DNA of 64,000 bases from Nitrososphaera sp. UBA210 (GCA_002494895.1 DADA01000014.1:13481-77480); one strand, 5' to 3'; shown: positions 49,670 to 59,822, numbered from the stretch's first letter. Notes: a model not told the origin generated them from the sequence alone. Program-made: numbers and translations.

Positions 49670-51790
49670 CTAGGCGGTTTTCTTTAGGCCTTGGCGGGGA
49701 TCTCTCCAGATAAGGTTGGAGTATAACATCCTGGGAACGATCTTTCGAAATTCACTCCCCTCGCCTGCATACCATTTGGGGAACCATTCGTACAGGTGCA
49801 ACCTGATAGTCTGGATGTAAACAATAAGCCCTTCAATCAACATGATGCCAATGTTCCCTCCTATAAGCACCGCCAGGCCTCCTCCATGCTCGAATGACTG
49901 GTTGACGGTCACAAGCAGCGCAGCGTGCACCAAGAGCATGATCCCGATTCGCGTATAGCTTATGACGTTTGAAAGAACTTCAATGATCCTTACAAGGATG
50001 ACTTCAATAACTATACCCATCAAACCCCCACCTTCGTCATGACCATGCTTTTTGGCTAATGCCTGCTCTTTCATTCCGCCGTAGATCATGATCCCGACGG
50101 TTGCAAAAAGCACCGGAGGCGCGGCCTTTGCCACCACGTCTACCGTGACCCAGTCGCCAAAGAGAAATGAAAGCCAGGGAACGAACTCGGTGTGGATCTG
50201 GCCGGAAATGCCAAACATACCAATGATGTCGTATCCGGATCCTATGGCAGCGAGAATTAGAGCCACGACTGCCCCGAACTGGATTATAGCCGGGATGTCG
50301 TGTGTGTATATCATGAGCGTGTTCTTGTCCTTGATGTTCTTGTAGAGCTTTAGGAAGTACGCCATGAGCAAGTGTACGATCCCTATCGCAACTGACACCT
50401 TCAATATTTTTATCACCTGGTCAAACGTGAGCGCTGACACATTCAGCACTCCAATGATGCCATGCAGCGGAGCAAAAATAGAGCTGAGTACTGCAAGCTC
50501 GTCAATGTGGAAGCCAAAAAACTCGCCGGTCCCAAGCCCCGCTATGCTGGCGCCTGCTCCGCTGACGGCTATCAGCGTGCCCCAGGTCCTTATCGAGCCG
50601 TTGCCCCTCTGCCTGAGTAGCATTCCGAGCCCAAAGAGCAGGAGGCCGTGCCCCAGGTCGCCAAACATCAGGCCGTAGAATAGCGGCCAGACAAACGCGA
50701 TGATCGGAGTCGGATCTATTTCACCTTGCCTTGGCAGCCCCTGCGTCTCGGTGATTACTTCAAAAGTTCGCGCGTAGGACTTGTTGGTCAAGAGCGTCGG
50801 AAGGCTCTGTTCCTGGCCTTCAGCCTTGTGGTATGGGAGGCCCGTATCTTCGATTATCGAAACATAGTCACCGGTGAGCTTTCTGAACTTGCTCTCCATC
50901 TTGTCAGGGATATAGCCCTGAATGAGCGCAAAGTTTCTGGTGCCCCCGGGTTTTCTGGTTGTTTCCAGCACGTCCTTGGCCACCTTGGCAGCCTCGTGAA
51001 GCGATAGGATCTTTGACAGAATAGATTGCTTTAGCTTCTCCGTGTTCTTGGCAATCTCGGCTGACTTTGTCTCCAGCTCTTTTACCTTTGCGTGCGCTTC
51101 AGCATATGCGCTGCTCGGGTTCTGTGGCATGTTTGCAGGAATCTGGAGAGGATGAACGCCAAAGCTCCTCATGATCTTGACGACCCGCTCGGAATCCTCC
51201 CTGGAGCCAACCGCAACTATAGATGATTTTTCCTCGTTCAGCTTGGTCACATACAGCGGGAGGTCGCCAATGCTCTTCCGAATTTCCGCTTCGTCTTTGT
51301 TGGGTATGATGAAAATATCGGAATAGAACATTTTGAGGCGCGAGAACGAACCTAGGTCAATGTTAAGATTGGCCGCCATCTTTAGCGCGGCTTCGACGTT
51401 GCTGTACTCTTCAAGCTGCTTGGCGGTCTTGCTCTGTTCGGCCAGAATCTTTTTTGGTTCGTCGAGCAGCGCCTTGCTTTTGTCCTCAAGGTCTGCAACA
51501 AAATCCTGGATATCGTCGATAACATAATCCACCTTACCTTTTGGCGCGCCCTTGAACATAGTGGCCATTACCCCTGTTTCGAGTGGAATGGCGAGTGCTC
51601 TGATGACTTCATCAATATCCTGAAACAATTTCTGGGCCTTGAGCAAAAGGTCGTCATAGAACGGGTTCAGGTGTTCAGACGGAGTCTGGATCGGGTGGAA
51701 CCATTCGAGCTCTGCCAGCTTGCTCACCGCCTCTTGTGTTTCTATTCGAGGCAGAAGAAGCGACGCCTTTCTGAGCTTGGCTACGCCCAT
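49670..51790 (-). CDS. atpI: A-type ATP synthase subunit I (a-type)
   Basis: 706-residue stator subunit. The N-terminal 340 residues form the soluble cytoplasmic arm with coiled coils; then seven to eight transmembrane helices in the C-terminal half (VWPLFYGLMFGDLGHGLLLFG, SYTRIGIMLLVHAALL). The Arg needed for proton transfer lies in the penultimate helix (SYTRIG). The C-terminal segment HLYEWFPKWYAGEGSEFR is canonical. Probable proton-translocating partner of the K ring. Confidence 0.93.
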   Translation of the reverse strand: MGVAKLRKASLLLPRIETQEAVSKLAELEWFHPIQTPSEHLNPFYDDLLLKAQKLFQDIDEVIRALAIPLETGVMATMFKGAPKGKVDYVIDDIQDFVADLEDKSKALLDEPKKILAEQSKTAKQLEEYSNVEAALKMAANLNIDLGSFSRLKMFYSDIFIIPNKDEAEIRKSIGDLPLYVTKLNEEKSSIVAVGSREDSERVVKIMRSFGVHPLQIPANMPQNPSSAYAEAHAKVKELETKSAEIAKNTEKLKQSILSKILSLHEAAKVAKDVLETTRKPGGTRNFALIQGYIPDKMESKFRKLTGDYVSIIEDTGLPYHKAEGQEQSLPTLLTNKSYARTFEVITETQGLPRQGEIDPTPIIAFVWPLFYGLMFGDLGHGLLLFGLGMLLRQRGNGSIRTWGTLIAVSGAGASIAGLGTGEFFGFHIDELAVLSSIFAPLHGIIGVLNVSALTFDQVIKILKVSVAIGIVHLLMAYFLKLYKNIKDKNTLMIYTHDIPAIIQFGAVVALILAAIGSGYDIIGMFGISGQIHTEFVPWLSFLFGDWVTVDVVAKAAPPVLFATVGIMIYGGMKEQALAKKHGHDEGGGLMGIVIEVILVRIIEVLSNVISYTRIGIMLLVHAALLVTVNQSFEHGGGLAVLIGGNIGIMLIEGLIVYIQTIRLHLYEWFPKWYAGEGSEFRKIVPRMLYSNLIWRDPRQGLKKTA

Positions 51791-51912
51791 GTTACTGCCT
51801 ACGGTGTAAATGAGAACTCTTTAAAAGGTTTCTTTTCCCAAGCATGCGCACTAACTAATTCCTGCGATAGTTTCGCCAATTATTTTATATCCCAATCGCT
51901 CAAGATGATATC

Positions 51913-52134
51913 ATGGCTAACAATAGAGAATATAGCATCGCGGTCAAGAAGGACGGTAAGTTCTACTTCGGATATTGCATTGAAATCCAACAAGCAAGAG
52001 GACAAGGAGAGACCAAGGCTGCGGCTATAGAGGACACAAAGCTAGCCATCAAACTTTGCAGGACTTATCTAGAAACCAAAAAGAATACATCACATTCGCA
52101 ATTTCTGAGTGGGATTGCAGGCGATTACGAGTAA
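51913..52134 (+). CDS. HicB-like antitoxin-type protein (orphan)
   Basis: 73 residues, the small ribonuclease-H-like fold of HicB/UPF0150: REYSIAVKKDGKFYFGYCIEIQQARGQGETKAAAIEDTKLAIKLC. No HTH or ribbon-helix-helix domain is attached and no HicA toxin gene is next to it. TTTTATATCCC about 30 bases upstream of the ATG. It splits the ATP synthase genes between I and K, on the opposite strand. A solitary antitoxin-like or accessory protein. Confidence 0.75.
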   Translation: MANNREYSIAVKKDGKFYFGYCIEIQQARGQGETKAAAIEDTKLAIKLCRTYLETKKNTSHSQFLSGIAGDYE

Positions 52135-52188
52135 GCCGACGAAAATAAAAGAACGTGGAATAAATTCCGACTCTTTTCAGTTATGTGT

Positions 52189-52515
52189 CTACTGGCCCAG
52201 GATGATGAACATCATGACTATTCCGTAGATAGCGATTGACTCGACCATACCCACGAAAATGAACACCCTGGACTGCATCTTCGGGTTGTCGCTGATTGCT
52301 GCCAGACCCGCGGCGCCTACGAATCCAAGACCGATGCCTGCGCCTGCAGCTGCCAGGCCGAAAGCCAGACCCGCGCCCAGCAATTTTGATCCGCCAGCCG
52401 ATGCTGCGTCTTCCTGAGCGAACGCCTGTTCAAATCCGATTAAGCCCGCAAAAACCATTGAGGTAGCAAGAACAGCCAAAACCGAAATTGCAACACGCCC
52501 GTTCAGCCTGCTCAT
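52189..52515 (-). CDS. atpK: ATP synthase subunit K (c-ring proteolipid)
   Basis: 108 residues from the ATG at 52515; the frame to 52527 (TTG) is less likely given the GTTAAATATGG TATA element 30 bases before 52515. An N-terminal signal-like segment (to AFA) is followed by one hairpin of two membrane helices. The glycine-rich first helix (GLAFGLAAAGAGIGLGFVGAAG) and the second helix with the carboxylate (FVGMVESIAIYGIVMMF) carry protons. Single-hairpin type, as in most archaea. Confidence 0.92.
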   Translation of the reverse strand: MSRLNGRVAISVLAVLATSMVFAGLIGFEQAFAQEDAASAGGSKLLGAGLAFGLAAAGAGIGLGFVGAAGLAAISDNPKMQSRVFIFVGMVESIAIYGIVMMFIILGQ

Positions 52516-52579
52516 ACAGGGTTGCAAAACAAATTGCCATATTTAACAGTAACTACATGTAAAAGTTGAAGAATTATGA

Positions 52580-52708
52580 TCAGACTTTGGATAGTGCTTT
52601 TTTCTTGTTCGCGCTGACTTCTTCCTTTATCTTTTGAACCATCGAGTCATGTTCGTTCTTTAATTCTGACTTTGCCTTTTCAACGTGGCCGGATATGGAA
52701 TCTGTCAT
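52580..52708 (-). CDS. 42-residue charged-helix ORF coupled to atpD
   Basis: ATG overlaps the atpD stop (ATGA), so it is translationally coupled. Its product is one amphipathic helix, rich in Lys and Glu (VEKAKSELKNEHDSMVQKIKEEV), without Cys or membrane segment. Peripheral stalk subunit H of archaeal ATPases is about 100 residues and coiled-coil; this could be a minimal version or an unknown small subunit. Too short for family matching by eye. Confidence 0.6.
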   Translation of the reverse strand: MTDSISGHVEKAKSELKNEHDSMVQKIKEEVSANKKKALSKV

Positions 52709-53373
52709 AGCCTTGCTGCTGCCTCTGCCTCTGCGGCCTTTTTCTTGTCAAGTACTACTTTAACCTTCTTGAGCCTGACGAATTCTTCTCGCTCCCGCTC
52801 TTCCAGAGTCGCCTTGATAAATGATATCGAGAACTGGTACTGCGGGATTATCACGTACTCCAGGGCGTTAATCAGCTTTTGAGTGCGCTCGAGCTCCTTG
52901 GCAAGGCTGAATATCGCGTTTTCATATTCCGCTGCCTTGCAGACGTTGGGCAACATGTTCTTGATCAGCTTTGCGGCCTTGTCCACCGTGGCGTTGGTCT
53001 CGCCAAAGCCGTACGAAAGGTGGCTGCCTCCGCCTTCCTTTGTCTTGATCTGCAAAGTCGGAATCTTGACGTCAACTATTCTTCTTACGTTTACATCCGT
53101 CTCCATTATCGCAGGAGTAGAGTCGGATACCGATTCCAGCGTCATGGTCCCTAGGGACATGTAGCCGTTGAAAACAGCGGTGTAAATCTCGCCCAGCGGG
53201 GACCAGATGTCTTCTCTTGCCTTGTTGGCCTCTTCGATCATCTCGTCTATTTTTTTCAGCAGGACTTCGCGCTTGTCGTCTAGGATCTTGTGGACCATCT
53301 TGGCAACCTGCATCGAGCGCCTGATCTTGATGAGCTCTATTTTTGTTGCAGTGGCCCTTCTTCCAAATGACAT
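52705..53373 (-). CDS. atpD: A-type ATP synthase subunit D
   Basis: 222 residues from ATG 53373, two bases after atpB's stop; the longer frame to 53460 is inside atpB. An antiparallel coiled coil (TKIELIKIRRSMQVAKMVHKILDDKREVLLKKIDEMI at the N-terminus; RTQKLINALEYVIIPQYQFSISFIKATLEEREREEFVRLKKVK at the C-terminus) is the rotor axle. The C-terminal Ala/Glu-rich tail is longer than usual. Followed by the 42-residue ORF. Confidence 0.92.
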   Translation of the reverse strand: MSFGRRATATKIELIKIRRSMQVAKMVHKILDDKREVLLKKIDEMIEEANKAREDIWSPLGEIYTAVFNGYMSLGTMTLESVSDSTPAIMETDVNVRRIVDVKIPTLQIKTKEGGGSHLSYGFGETNATVDKAAKLIKNMLPNVCKAAEYENAIFSLAKELERTQKLINALEYVIIPQYQFSISFIKATLEEREREEFVRLKKVKVVLDKKKAAEAEAAARL

Positions 53374-53375
53374 GG

Positions 53376-54764
53376 CTACTTGCCCTTGTAGTACTGCTTT
53401 ACGTTCTTTTCCTTTATTTTTGTCAGCTCGCCTTCTGGCAGGCTGGACAGCACGTCCCACGCCCTTCCAAGGGTCTCGTCAAGCGCACGGTTTTCATCGG
53501 GCGCCTGCTTTAGAAACTGCTGCTCAAACATGTCGCCGGCGTCAAGATATTTCAAGTCGACTCCGGTAAGCCCTGCCCTTCCGACGATCTCGGCGAGTGC
53601 CCTTACCTCCTGTGCCCTTGAATAAGCATCATACATCTGGTTGCCGACTTCCATGTGGTCAGCCCTTGTTTTGCCCTCGCCGACTCCGTCCTTCATGAGC
53701 CTTGAAAGCGACATCAGGACATTGACTGGCGGGTAGACGCCCTTTCTGAACAGGTCGCGGCCCAGCACTATCTGGCCCTCGGTGATATATCCTGTTAGAT
53801 CCGGAATCGGATGGGTGATGTCGTCGGCCGGCATTGACAGAATCGGGACCTGGGTGACGCTGCCGTTCTTGCCCTTTACCCTGCCCGCGCGCTCGTAGTT
53901 GTTCGCAAGGTCTGTGTACAAATAACCGGGATATCCCTTTCTACCTGGCACCTCTTCTCTTGCCGCACTAATTTCTCTGAGTGCTTCTGCATAGTTGGTC
54001 ATGTCTGTGAGTATTGCTAGCACGTGCATCCCTAGGTCAAACGCAAGGTATTCTGCTACAGTGAGCGCGACTCTGGGCGTAATGATTCTCTCGATTGCTG
54101 GGTCGTCTGCAAGGTTGAGGAACAGCACCGAGCGCCTCAGCGCGCCGGACTCTTCAAGGCTGCGCTTGAAATACTGCGCCTCTGAATATTGCACTCCAAT
54201 AGCCGCGAAAACAACCGCAAAGTCTTCCTTTGTGCCTACCACTGCCGCCTGTCTGGCTATCTGCGCCGCCAGAATGTTGTGGGGCATGCCAGAGCCGGAA
54301 AAGATTGGCAACTTTTGCCCTCTTACGAGCGTAAGCATGCCGTCAATGACAGAAACACCTGTCTGGATGAACGATGTCGGATATTCTCTTCTTTCGGGGT
54401 TCATGGGCTCGCCATTTACGTCAAGGAACTTGTCCGCAATTGGATCGGGCAACCCGTCGTTAGGTCTCCCCAACCCATCAAACACCCTGCCGAGCAGCTC
54501 CTGCGACACAGGCATCTCCATCGTCTTGCCGATGAATTTCGCCTTTGTCCCGCTGATGGTGAGGCCGGTCGTGCCTTCAAAGACCTGGACCACAGCCTTG
54601 CCAAATCCTACCTCTAGGACCTTACCAAGCCTTCGCTCTCCGTCTACAGTCTCGATCTCGACCAGCTCGTCAAAAGAGGCTTTTGTAATTCCGTCGATAA
54701 TTATCAGCGGTCCCTTGATCTCTGCGACCTTTGTGTATTCCACTCCGGCAGTTGTCTCTGGCAT
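53376..54764 (-). CDS. atpB: A-type ATP synthase subunit B
   Basis: 462 residues; the non-catalytic hexamer subunit with a lost P-loop ([10 protein letters not shown] where A has GGFGTGKT). [25 protein letters not shown] and the conserved [22 protein letters not shown] block are clear. The A and B genes are separated by two bases. Standard length for archaeal subunit B. Confidence 0.95.
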   Translation of the reverse strand: MPETTAGVEYTKVAEIKGPLIIIDGITKASFDELVEIETVDGERRLGKVLEVGFGKAVVQVFEGTTGLTISGTKAKFIGKTMEMPVSQELLGRVFDGLGRPNDGLPDPIADKFLDVNGEPMNPERREYPTSFIQTGVSVIDGMLTLVRGQKLPIFSGSGMPHNILAAQIARQAAVVGTKEDFAVVFAAIGVQYSEAQYFKRSLEESGALRRSVLFLNLADDPAIERIITPRVALTVAEYLAFDLGMHVLAILTDMTNYAEALREISAAREEVPGRKGYPGYLYTDLANNYERAGRVKGKNGSVTQVPILSMPADDITHPIPDLTGYITEGQIVLGRDLFRKGVYPPVNVLMSLSRLMKDGVGEGKTRADHMEVGNQMYDAYSRAQEVRALAEIVGRAGLTGVDLKYLDAGDMFEQQFLKQAPDENRALDETLGRAWDVLSSLPEGELTKIKEKNVKQYYKGK

Positions 54765-54766
54765 GC

Positions 54767-56560
54767 CTAGGAACTCCTTGCCATCGGCGCCGCCGCGTCC
54801 GCATCCTTGTGGAACTGCTGGTCTATCTGCTTGTCCAAGTCGTCCAGCTTGCCCAGCTGCTCCTCTGGAATTTCGAATTTCGCTTTCAAAAGAGATGGGA
54901 TTACCGGCATCGCCCTAATGTCTGCAAGCGGCGTCCCTACCTTCAGCGCCTTTTGAGCTTCCTTGTAGAACTTTAACATTAGTTTCACGAGCTTTACCTG
55001 CTTTTGCGGACTACAATAGGTGTCGACTTTGTCAAACGAGTTCTGCTGCAATATTCCGATCTTGATCATCCTTGCGAGCTCTAGCACGAGCTTTTCTTCG
55101 TCTGGCAGAGCCTCCGGCCCGAGCAGCCTGACGATTTCCTTGAGGGTATCTTCCTTTTGGAGCAGCTGGTACGAGTCCTGCCTGAGGTCATACCATTCGC
55201 CTGTGACATTTTCCTTCCACCACTTGCTTACGTCTTCAAGGTATCCCGAATAGGACTGCATCCAGTTGATGGACGGGTAGTGCCTGGAATATGCAAGCCT
55301 GGTGTCTAGCGCCCAGAAGGTCTTGATGAACCTGATCGTGTGAGTCGTTACTGGTTCGGTAAAGTCAGCGCCTGACGGCGAGACCGCGCCTACCAGGGTG
55401 ACTGAGCCGGCCCTGTTCGGAGATCCTAATGCCCTGACCCTGCCCGCGCGCTCGTAGAATTCTGCGAGCCTTGACGCAAGGTACGATGGGTAGCCTTCCT
55501 CTGCCGGCATTTCTTCAAGTCGGCCGGACATTTCCCGCAAAGCCTCCGCCCACCTGCTCGTTGAATCCGCGACAAGCACGACGTCAAAGCCCATGTCGCG
55601 GTAGTATTCCGCCATGGTGACTCCCGTATAGATCGAAGCTTCTCTTGCAGCGACTGGCATGTTGCTGGTGTTCGCTACTAGCACTGTTCGCTCCATCAGC
55701 GGCCTGCCAGAGCGCGGGTCGATCAGGTGAGGGAACTCTACGAGCACTTCGGTCATTTCGTTGCCCCGCTCGCCGCAGCCAATGTAGACTACGACTTTAG
55801 AGTCTGCCCACTTTGCTATCTGGTGTAATGTGACGGTTTTTCCGGTGCCAAAGCCTCCGGGGATCGCTCCTGTGCCTCCCTTTGCAATCGGGAAATAAGT
55901 GTCGATAATTCTCTGTCCCGTGACAAGTGGGACAGTCGGGTCATAGCGCTCGCCGTACGGCCTTGGCTTTCGCACCGGCCACTTGTGATACATCTTTAGC
56001 TGGATCTTTTCTCCGCTCTTTTCTGCCGTTGCGACAATGTGCTCAATGTTATAGTCGCCTTCGCTCGCAACATCGGTGAGCTTGGTTGCCCCCGGGTGGT
56101 TTGGCGGAACGAGAATGCTGTGAGTCAGCAATGGTGTTTCCTCAACCGTTCCTAGGATAGACCCCGGACCGATCTCGTCACCCTTTTTCACGCTGGGCTT
56201 GAACTTGTATTTCTTTTTGTAATCGACAGGCGTAGTTACGACGCCCCTGCCGATAAAGGCGCCGGACTTGCTTGCAATTTCGTCTAACGGTCTTTGTATT
56301 CCGTCATAGATCTTGCCAATTATTCCCGGCCCCAGCAGCACTGATAGCGGCTGCCCGGTTCCAATGACCGGCTCGCCTGGCCTCAGCCCCGAAGTCGATT
56401 CGTATACCTGGATAAATGCAATGTCGCCTGTTAGCCTGATCACTTCGCCGATCAGCTTCGACTCTCCGACTTCGACAGTTTCATACATTTTTGCAGAAGA
56501 CATGCCGTCTGCTTTTACTGCCGGCCCGCTGACCCAGACAATTTTACCCTTGGCTACCAT
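54767..56560 (-). CDS. atpA: A-type ATP synthase catalytic subunit A
   Basis: 597 residues from the ATG at 56560, one base after the atpE stop; the frame to 56590 lies inside atpE. P-loop GGFGTGKT near residues 235-242, the catalytic Glu in [11 protein letters not shown], the [26 protein letters not shown] segment and the A-specific non-homologous region (about 110-190). No intein is inserted at the P-loop. Makes or hydrolyses ATP in the A3B3 head. Confidence 0.96.
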   Translation of the reverse strand: MVAKGKIVWVSGPAVKADGMSSAKMYETVEVGESKLIGEVIRLTGDIAFIQVYESTSGLRPGEPVIGTGQPLSVLLGPGIIGKIYDGIQRPLDEIASKSGAFIGRGVVTTPVDYKKKYKFKPSVKKGDEIGPGSILGTVEETPLLTHSILVPPNHPGATKLTDVASEGDYNIEHIVATAEKSGEKIQLKMYHKWPVRKPRPYGERYDPTVPLVTGQRIIDTYFPIAKGGTGAIPGGFGTGKTVTLHQIAKWADSKVVVYIGCGERGNEMTEVLVEFPHLIDPRSGRPLMERTVLVANTSNMPVAAREASIYTGVTMAEYYRDMGFDVVLVADSTSRWAEALREMSGRLEEMPAEEGYPSYLASRLAEFYERAGRVRALGSPNRAGSVTLVGAVSPSGADFTEPVTTHTIRFIKTFWALDTRLAYSRHYPSINWMQSYSGYLEDVSKWWKENVTGEWYDLRQDSYQLLQKEDTLKEIVRLLGPEALPDEEKLVLELARMIKIGILQQNSFDKVDTYCSPQKQVKLVKLMLKFYKEAQKALKVGTPLADIRAMPVIPSLLKAKFEIPEEQLGKLDDLDKQIDQQFHKDADAAAPMARSS

Positions 56561-56561
56561 T

Positions 56562-57188
56562 CTATTCCTCTCCTCTGAGCATCTGGGCAATGTTTTTCCT
56601 TATTAAAGGTTTGAGCCTTTCGATGCGAGAATCGATGGTGTTGTCATAGGTCATGCTGCCGTCTGCTGACTTTACCCTAATGCCACCAATGATGTCGATG
56701 CTGTGGGTAGACACGCCGGCCTCCACCTTTGGGTTCCTTTTCTGGAGATCTGCAACTATTTTCTTTACAAGGTCTGCGTCGCTCTTGTTGCACTCTATTG
56801 TGACCTTGCCAGAACCAATGGAGGTAACACTTTCTTCAATTACGCCTGCCATCAGCGACTTGTAGCTTTCCTTGTCGCCCGCGTCAGCAAGCTTTCTCTT
56901 TGCCTGCTCAAAGGCATTGTTGACGGCAGTTTCAATAATAACTAGTTCTTGGTTGCGCGCGGCGAGCCTGCTAGAGCCAACAATTTGGCGCTTAAGGTTC
57001 TCGGCCTGCTTTTTGGCAGACTCTACAATCCTCGTGCGCTCCCCTTCTAGCTTGCCTTGCGAAGCTTCAAGGTTCTTTAGCGACTCTTGGTACGCGGAAT
57101 CTATCTGGGAAATCAGTTCAGTTTCTTTCTGCGACAAAACCTTGCTTATGGTACGCTCTAACGCAGAATTCGAGCTCATTTGGGTCAT
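56562..57188 (-). CDS. atpE: A-type ATP synthase subunit E
   Basis: 208 residues, peripheral stalk. An N-terminal helix ([32 protein letters not shown]) pairs with subunit H, and the C-terminal alpha/beta domain ([58 protein letters not shown]) binds the head. The start is ATG 57188 or 57179, near a GTTAAAATC element. First gene of the E-A-B-D-small ORF operon. No subunit F or full-length H gene was found in this window. Confidence 0.9.
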   Translation of the reverse strand: MTQMSSNSALERTISKVLSQKETELISQIDSAYQESLKNLEASQGKLEGERTRIVESAKKQAENLKRQIVGSSRLAARNQELVIIETAVNNAFEQAKRKLADAGDKESYKSLMAGVIEESVTSIGSGKVTIECNKSDADLVKKIVADLQKRNPKVEAGVSTHSIDIIGGIRVKSADGSMTYDNTIDSRIERLKPLIRKNIAQMLRGEE

Positions 57189-57316
57189 TTGCTCGTTGCT
57201 CCCGATTTTAACGTTTTGATAACGCTGTTGTGTTGTTATCCACAATTATGCACATGCGGGCGGTCTGCCTTCCAGCTGTGATCAGGTTCTGAAGGAACTC
57301 ACCATGTCATTTGCCC

Positions 57317-58201
57317 TCAGAGGTATTCTTGGTGCGACTTGACGTATCTCTTGATTAACCACAGAACAAAGACATCACTTCTTTTCCTTAGCTGAGCCCT
57401 CTCGAGCGCGTTGTAGTAGCTGTTTCTTCCCTCGTAGGGTATGTTCAGCATCGGGTAGCCCTTTCTATTGAGCATGAAATTCATCATCAGCCGAGAAACC
57501 CTTCCGTTACCGTCCGCGAAAGGATGTATCGTTACAAACTTTAAGTGAACAAGTGCCGCCAGCTCTACCGGGTGCAGCTTGGCCTTGTTCCTGTCATACC
57601 AGCCGAAGAAATCGCGCAGCATCGGATAAACTTCAACAGGCAGTGGGGGAACGAATTTGCTTCCCGAGATCCCGATCCGGCTCTTTCTTATCCTGCCCGC
57701 GATATCAGGCTTTGTTTCAGAGAATAGCTTCCTATGCCACTCTATTACTTCAGCGAGTGACAAGTCCTTCTTGGACGCAAGAATCTCATGGAACAGCTTC
57801 CTGTGAGCTTCTGCCTCCCTTACATCTTCTAGCGGCCTATCCTTTGGAGTCATCCCCCTGTCAAACAAGTTCGCTGTTTCCCGGAGTGTAAGCGTCGAGC
57901 CCTCTATCTTCTGAGTGTCGTATGTAAAGCGTATGGCAAAGTTTTCAATCGCTTTTTCCTTGGCAGATTTCGGGCTGGACTTGCTTTCCTTGAAATAGTT
58001 AGCCTTTATTCGCGCAAGAAGGGGATGCCATTTTTCCGCAAGAACGTCTGCGACCAGCCTAGTCTTGAGCTGCTCGATATTTGCCGGCAGCTTTTTGCCA
58101 AGGTATACCTCCCTCTTCTGCACTTTCCCATTATCTCTAATGCTATGCTCAAGATAGTAATAGGTGTGCTTTCCAACGCGCTTTCGCTTTACTCTTGCCA
58201 T
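57317..58201 (-). CDS. Fic-family AMPylase
   Basis: 294 residues. The complete Fic motif HPFADGNGRVSR is at 226-237 with catalytic His226, and the class II inhibitory motif T96-x3-E100-G101 (TQKIEG) is in the N-terminal helix, so activity is auto-inhibited. An N-terminal 60-residue basic segment (KRKRVGKHTYYYLEHSIRDN) looks DNA- or RNA-binding. The Fic core (GSTLTLRETANLF, EVIEWHRKLF, ETKPDIAGRIR) is intact. Fic enzymes AMPylate host proteins such as gyrase or translation factors. Promoter and start lie within an unusual inverted repeat. Confidence 0.92.
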   Translation of the reverse strand: MARVKRKRVGKHTYYYLEHSIRDNGKVQKREVYLGKKLPANIEQLKTRLVADVLAEKWHPLLARIKANYFKESKSSPKSAKEKAIENFAIRFTYDTQKIEGSTLTLRETANLFDRGMTPKDRPLEDVREAEAHRKLFHEILASKKDLSLAEVIEWHRKLFSETKPDIAGRIRKSRIGISGSKFVPPLPVEVYPMLRDFFGWYDRNKAKLHPVELAALVHLKFVTIHPFADGNGRVSRLMMNFMLNRKGYPMLNIPYEGRNSYYNALERAQLRKRSDVFVLWLIKRYVKSHQEYL

Positions 58202-58207
58202 AGATAT

Positions 58208-58263
58208 GTTTACCCCTACAGATGTATAAGTTTATTGATAAAGCACATTATGTAGGGGTAAAC
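58208..58263. promoter_or_regulatory. 13-bp perfect inverted repeat at the fic promoter
   Basis: GTTTACCCCTACA (58208-58220) and TGTAGGGGTAAAC (58251-58263) match at all 13 positions, with a 30-base A/T-rich spacer that contains the probable TATA box (AACTTATACATC, minus strand) of the fic gene. One copy lies between TATA and start, the other upstream. It may be a repressor site pair, or alternatively the 3' hairpin of the fumarase transcript. Confidence 0.55.
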
Positions 58264-58290
58264 ACAGGACATCAGACCAGCCCTGACTTG

Positions 58291-59679
58291 CTATCCAGCA
58301 CCAAGCAGATTCTCTTTTGACAGCGCCTTGTCGAGCTGCTGGGATGTCATCAGCTTCTTTGCAAGCACCAGCTCCCTGATGCCTTTGCCCGTCTTTAGCG
58401 ACTCTTTGTATATCTCAGCAGCCTTCAGGTACCCGATGTACGGGTTGAGCAAGGTAACAAGCACCGGGCTTTTCTCAATGTAGGACTCTAGCTGCGACCT
58501 GTTTGCCTTTATCCCGTCTATCATGTTTTCAGCAAACACTGGAAGGAAATTCTTTAGCATGTCAGTCGAGTCCAGCACGCACTTTAGCATACCCGGCAGC
58601 ATCACATTGAGCTCGAACTGGCCCGCCTGGGCCGCCATTGCCACCGAAACGTCATTGCCTATCACGTTAAAGCAGATCATATTCAGGCACTCTGCAAGCG
58701 ACGGGTTGACCTTGCCCGGCATTATCGACGAGCCGGCGTGCACCGCGGGTATGAGAATCTCTGAAAAGCCCGCAGTGGGGCCGGACGCCATCAGCCTGAT
58801 GTCATTTGCCATCTTGTTGAGCTCTATGGCAAGGTTGCGGAGAGCCGAAGAGCAGCTCGCTACATCGAGCTTGCTCTGGAGAGAATAAAACATGTTCTGC
58901 GACGGCTTTAGGCCCAGCCCAGAAAACTTGGACAAATGCTTGATGGCCAGCTCGCGATAGCCCCTGGGCGCGTTTGCGCCGGTGCCAACAGCCGTACCGC
59001 CCAGCCCCACATATTCAAGGCCTTCCATTGATTGCAGGAGCTTTGAGCGGGCCTGCGTTAGCGCATAGCTATATTGTTCAAATTCCGAGCCAAGCGTCAC
59101 CGGGATCGCGTCCATCAGGTGAGTTCGGCCGATCTTGATGATGGTGTGAAACTCTTTTGCCTTCTTTTCAAGTGAAGAGACCAGCCTGTCAAGCGACGCC
59201 ACCATCTCTTGCATGTTAAGCAGGATGGCGACGTGCATCGCAGTTGGAAAGGTGTCGTTGCTTGACTGCGACTTGTTTACGTCGTCATTTGGGCTGACAA
59301 TTTCGTATGCCCCCTTTTTCTTGCCGAGTATCTCAAGGGCCCTATTCGCAATTACTTCGTTGGCGTTCATGTTAAACGCGGTGCCCGCTCCGGAATTGAT
59401 TGCTTCAACTACAAATTCATCTAGGAACTTGCCGGCAAGAATTTCGTCGCAGGCCTTTACTATGGCATCTGCCTTTTGAACGTCAAGAACCTTCAGCTCC
59501 TTGTTGGCAAGGGCGGCAGAGCGCTTTATCATCACGTAGACCTTTACGAGATTGATATGGGCCTTCTGGCCGGTCACCTTGTACTGTTCCTTTGCGCGGG
59601 CTGAGAAAGGGCCATAGTAGGCATCAGACGGAACCTTGACTTCGCCAAGAGAGTCCTTGTCAATTCTAAACGACGGCAT
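58291..59679 (-). CDS. fumC: Class II fumarate hydratase
   Basis: 462 residues, tetrameric fumarase/aspartase superfamily. The superfamily signature GSSIMPGKVNPS is present, along with SSNDTFPTAMHVA and GRTHLMDAIPVTLG; the PGKVNP and SNDTFPT forms favour fumarase over aspartase, although assignment within the superfamily is not absolute. Interconverts fumarate and malate in the citric acid cycle or the 3-hydroxypropionate/4-hydroxybutyrate-linked routes of these archaea. ATG start. Confidence 0.9.
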   Translation of the reverse strand: MPSFRIDKDSLGEVKVPSDAYYGPFSARAKEQYKVTGQKAHINLVKVYVMIKRSAALANKELKVLDVQKADAIVKACDEILAGKFLDEFVVEAINSGAGTAFNMNANEVIANRALEILGKKKGAYEIVSPNDDVNKSQSSNDTFPTAMHVAILLNMQEMVASLDRLVSSLEKKAKEFHTIIKIGRTHLMDAIPVTLGSEFEQYSYALTQARSKLLQSMEGLEYVGLGGTAVGTGANAPRGYRELAIKHLSKFSGLGLKPSQNMFYSLQSKLDVASCSSALRNLAIELNKMANDIRLMASGPTAGFSEILIPAVHAGSSIMPGKVNPSLAECLNMICFNVIGNDVSVAMAAQAGQFELNVMLPGMLKCVLDSTDMLKNFLPVFAENMIDGIKANRSQLESYIEKSPVLVTLLNPYIGYLKAAEIYKESLKTGKGIRELVLAKKLMTSQQLDKALSKENLLGAG

Positions 59680-59822
59680 CGTCAGATGCGAACTAGTATT
59701 CTGGCTGTAATAAATAGTTCTGAGCGCGATAGCCTAGCGAGAAATCGGCCAGCCTCCATGCTGTGAAGGAAGTACATATTTTTATATAGAAGATCGTATC
59801 CTTCTGTACCCAGTCAAGTTCG

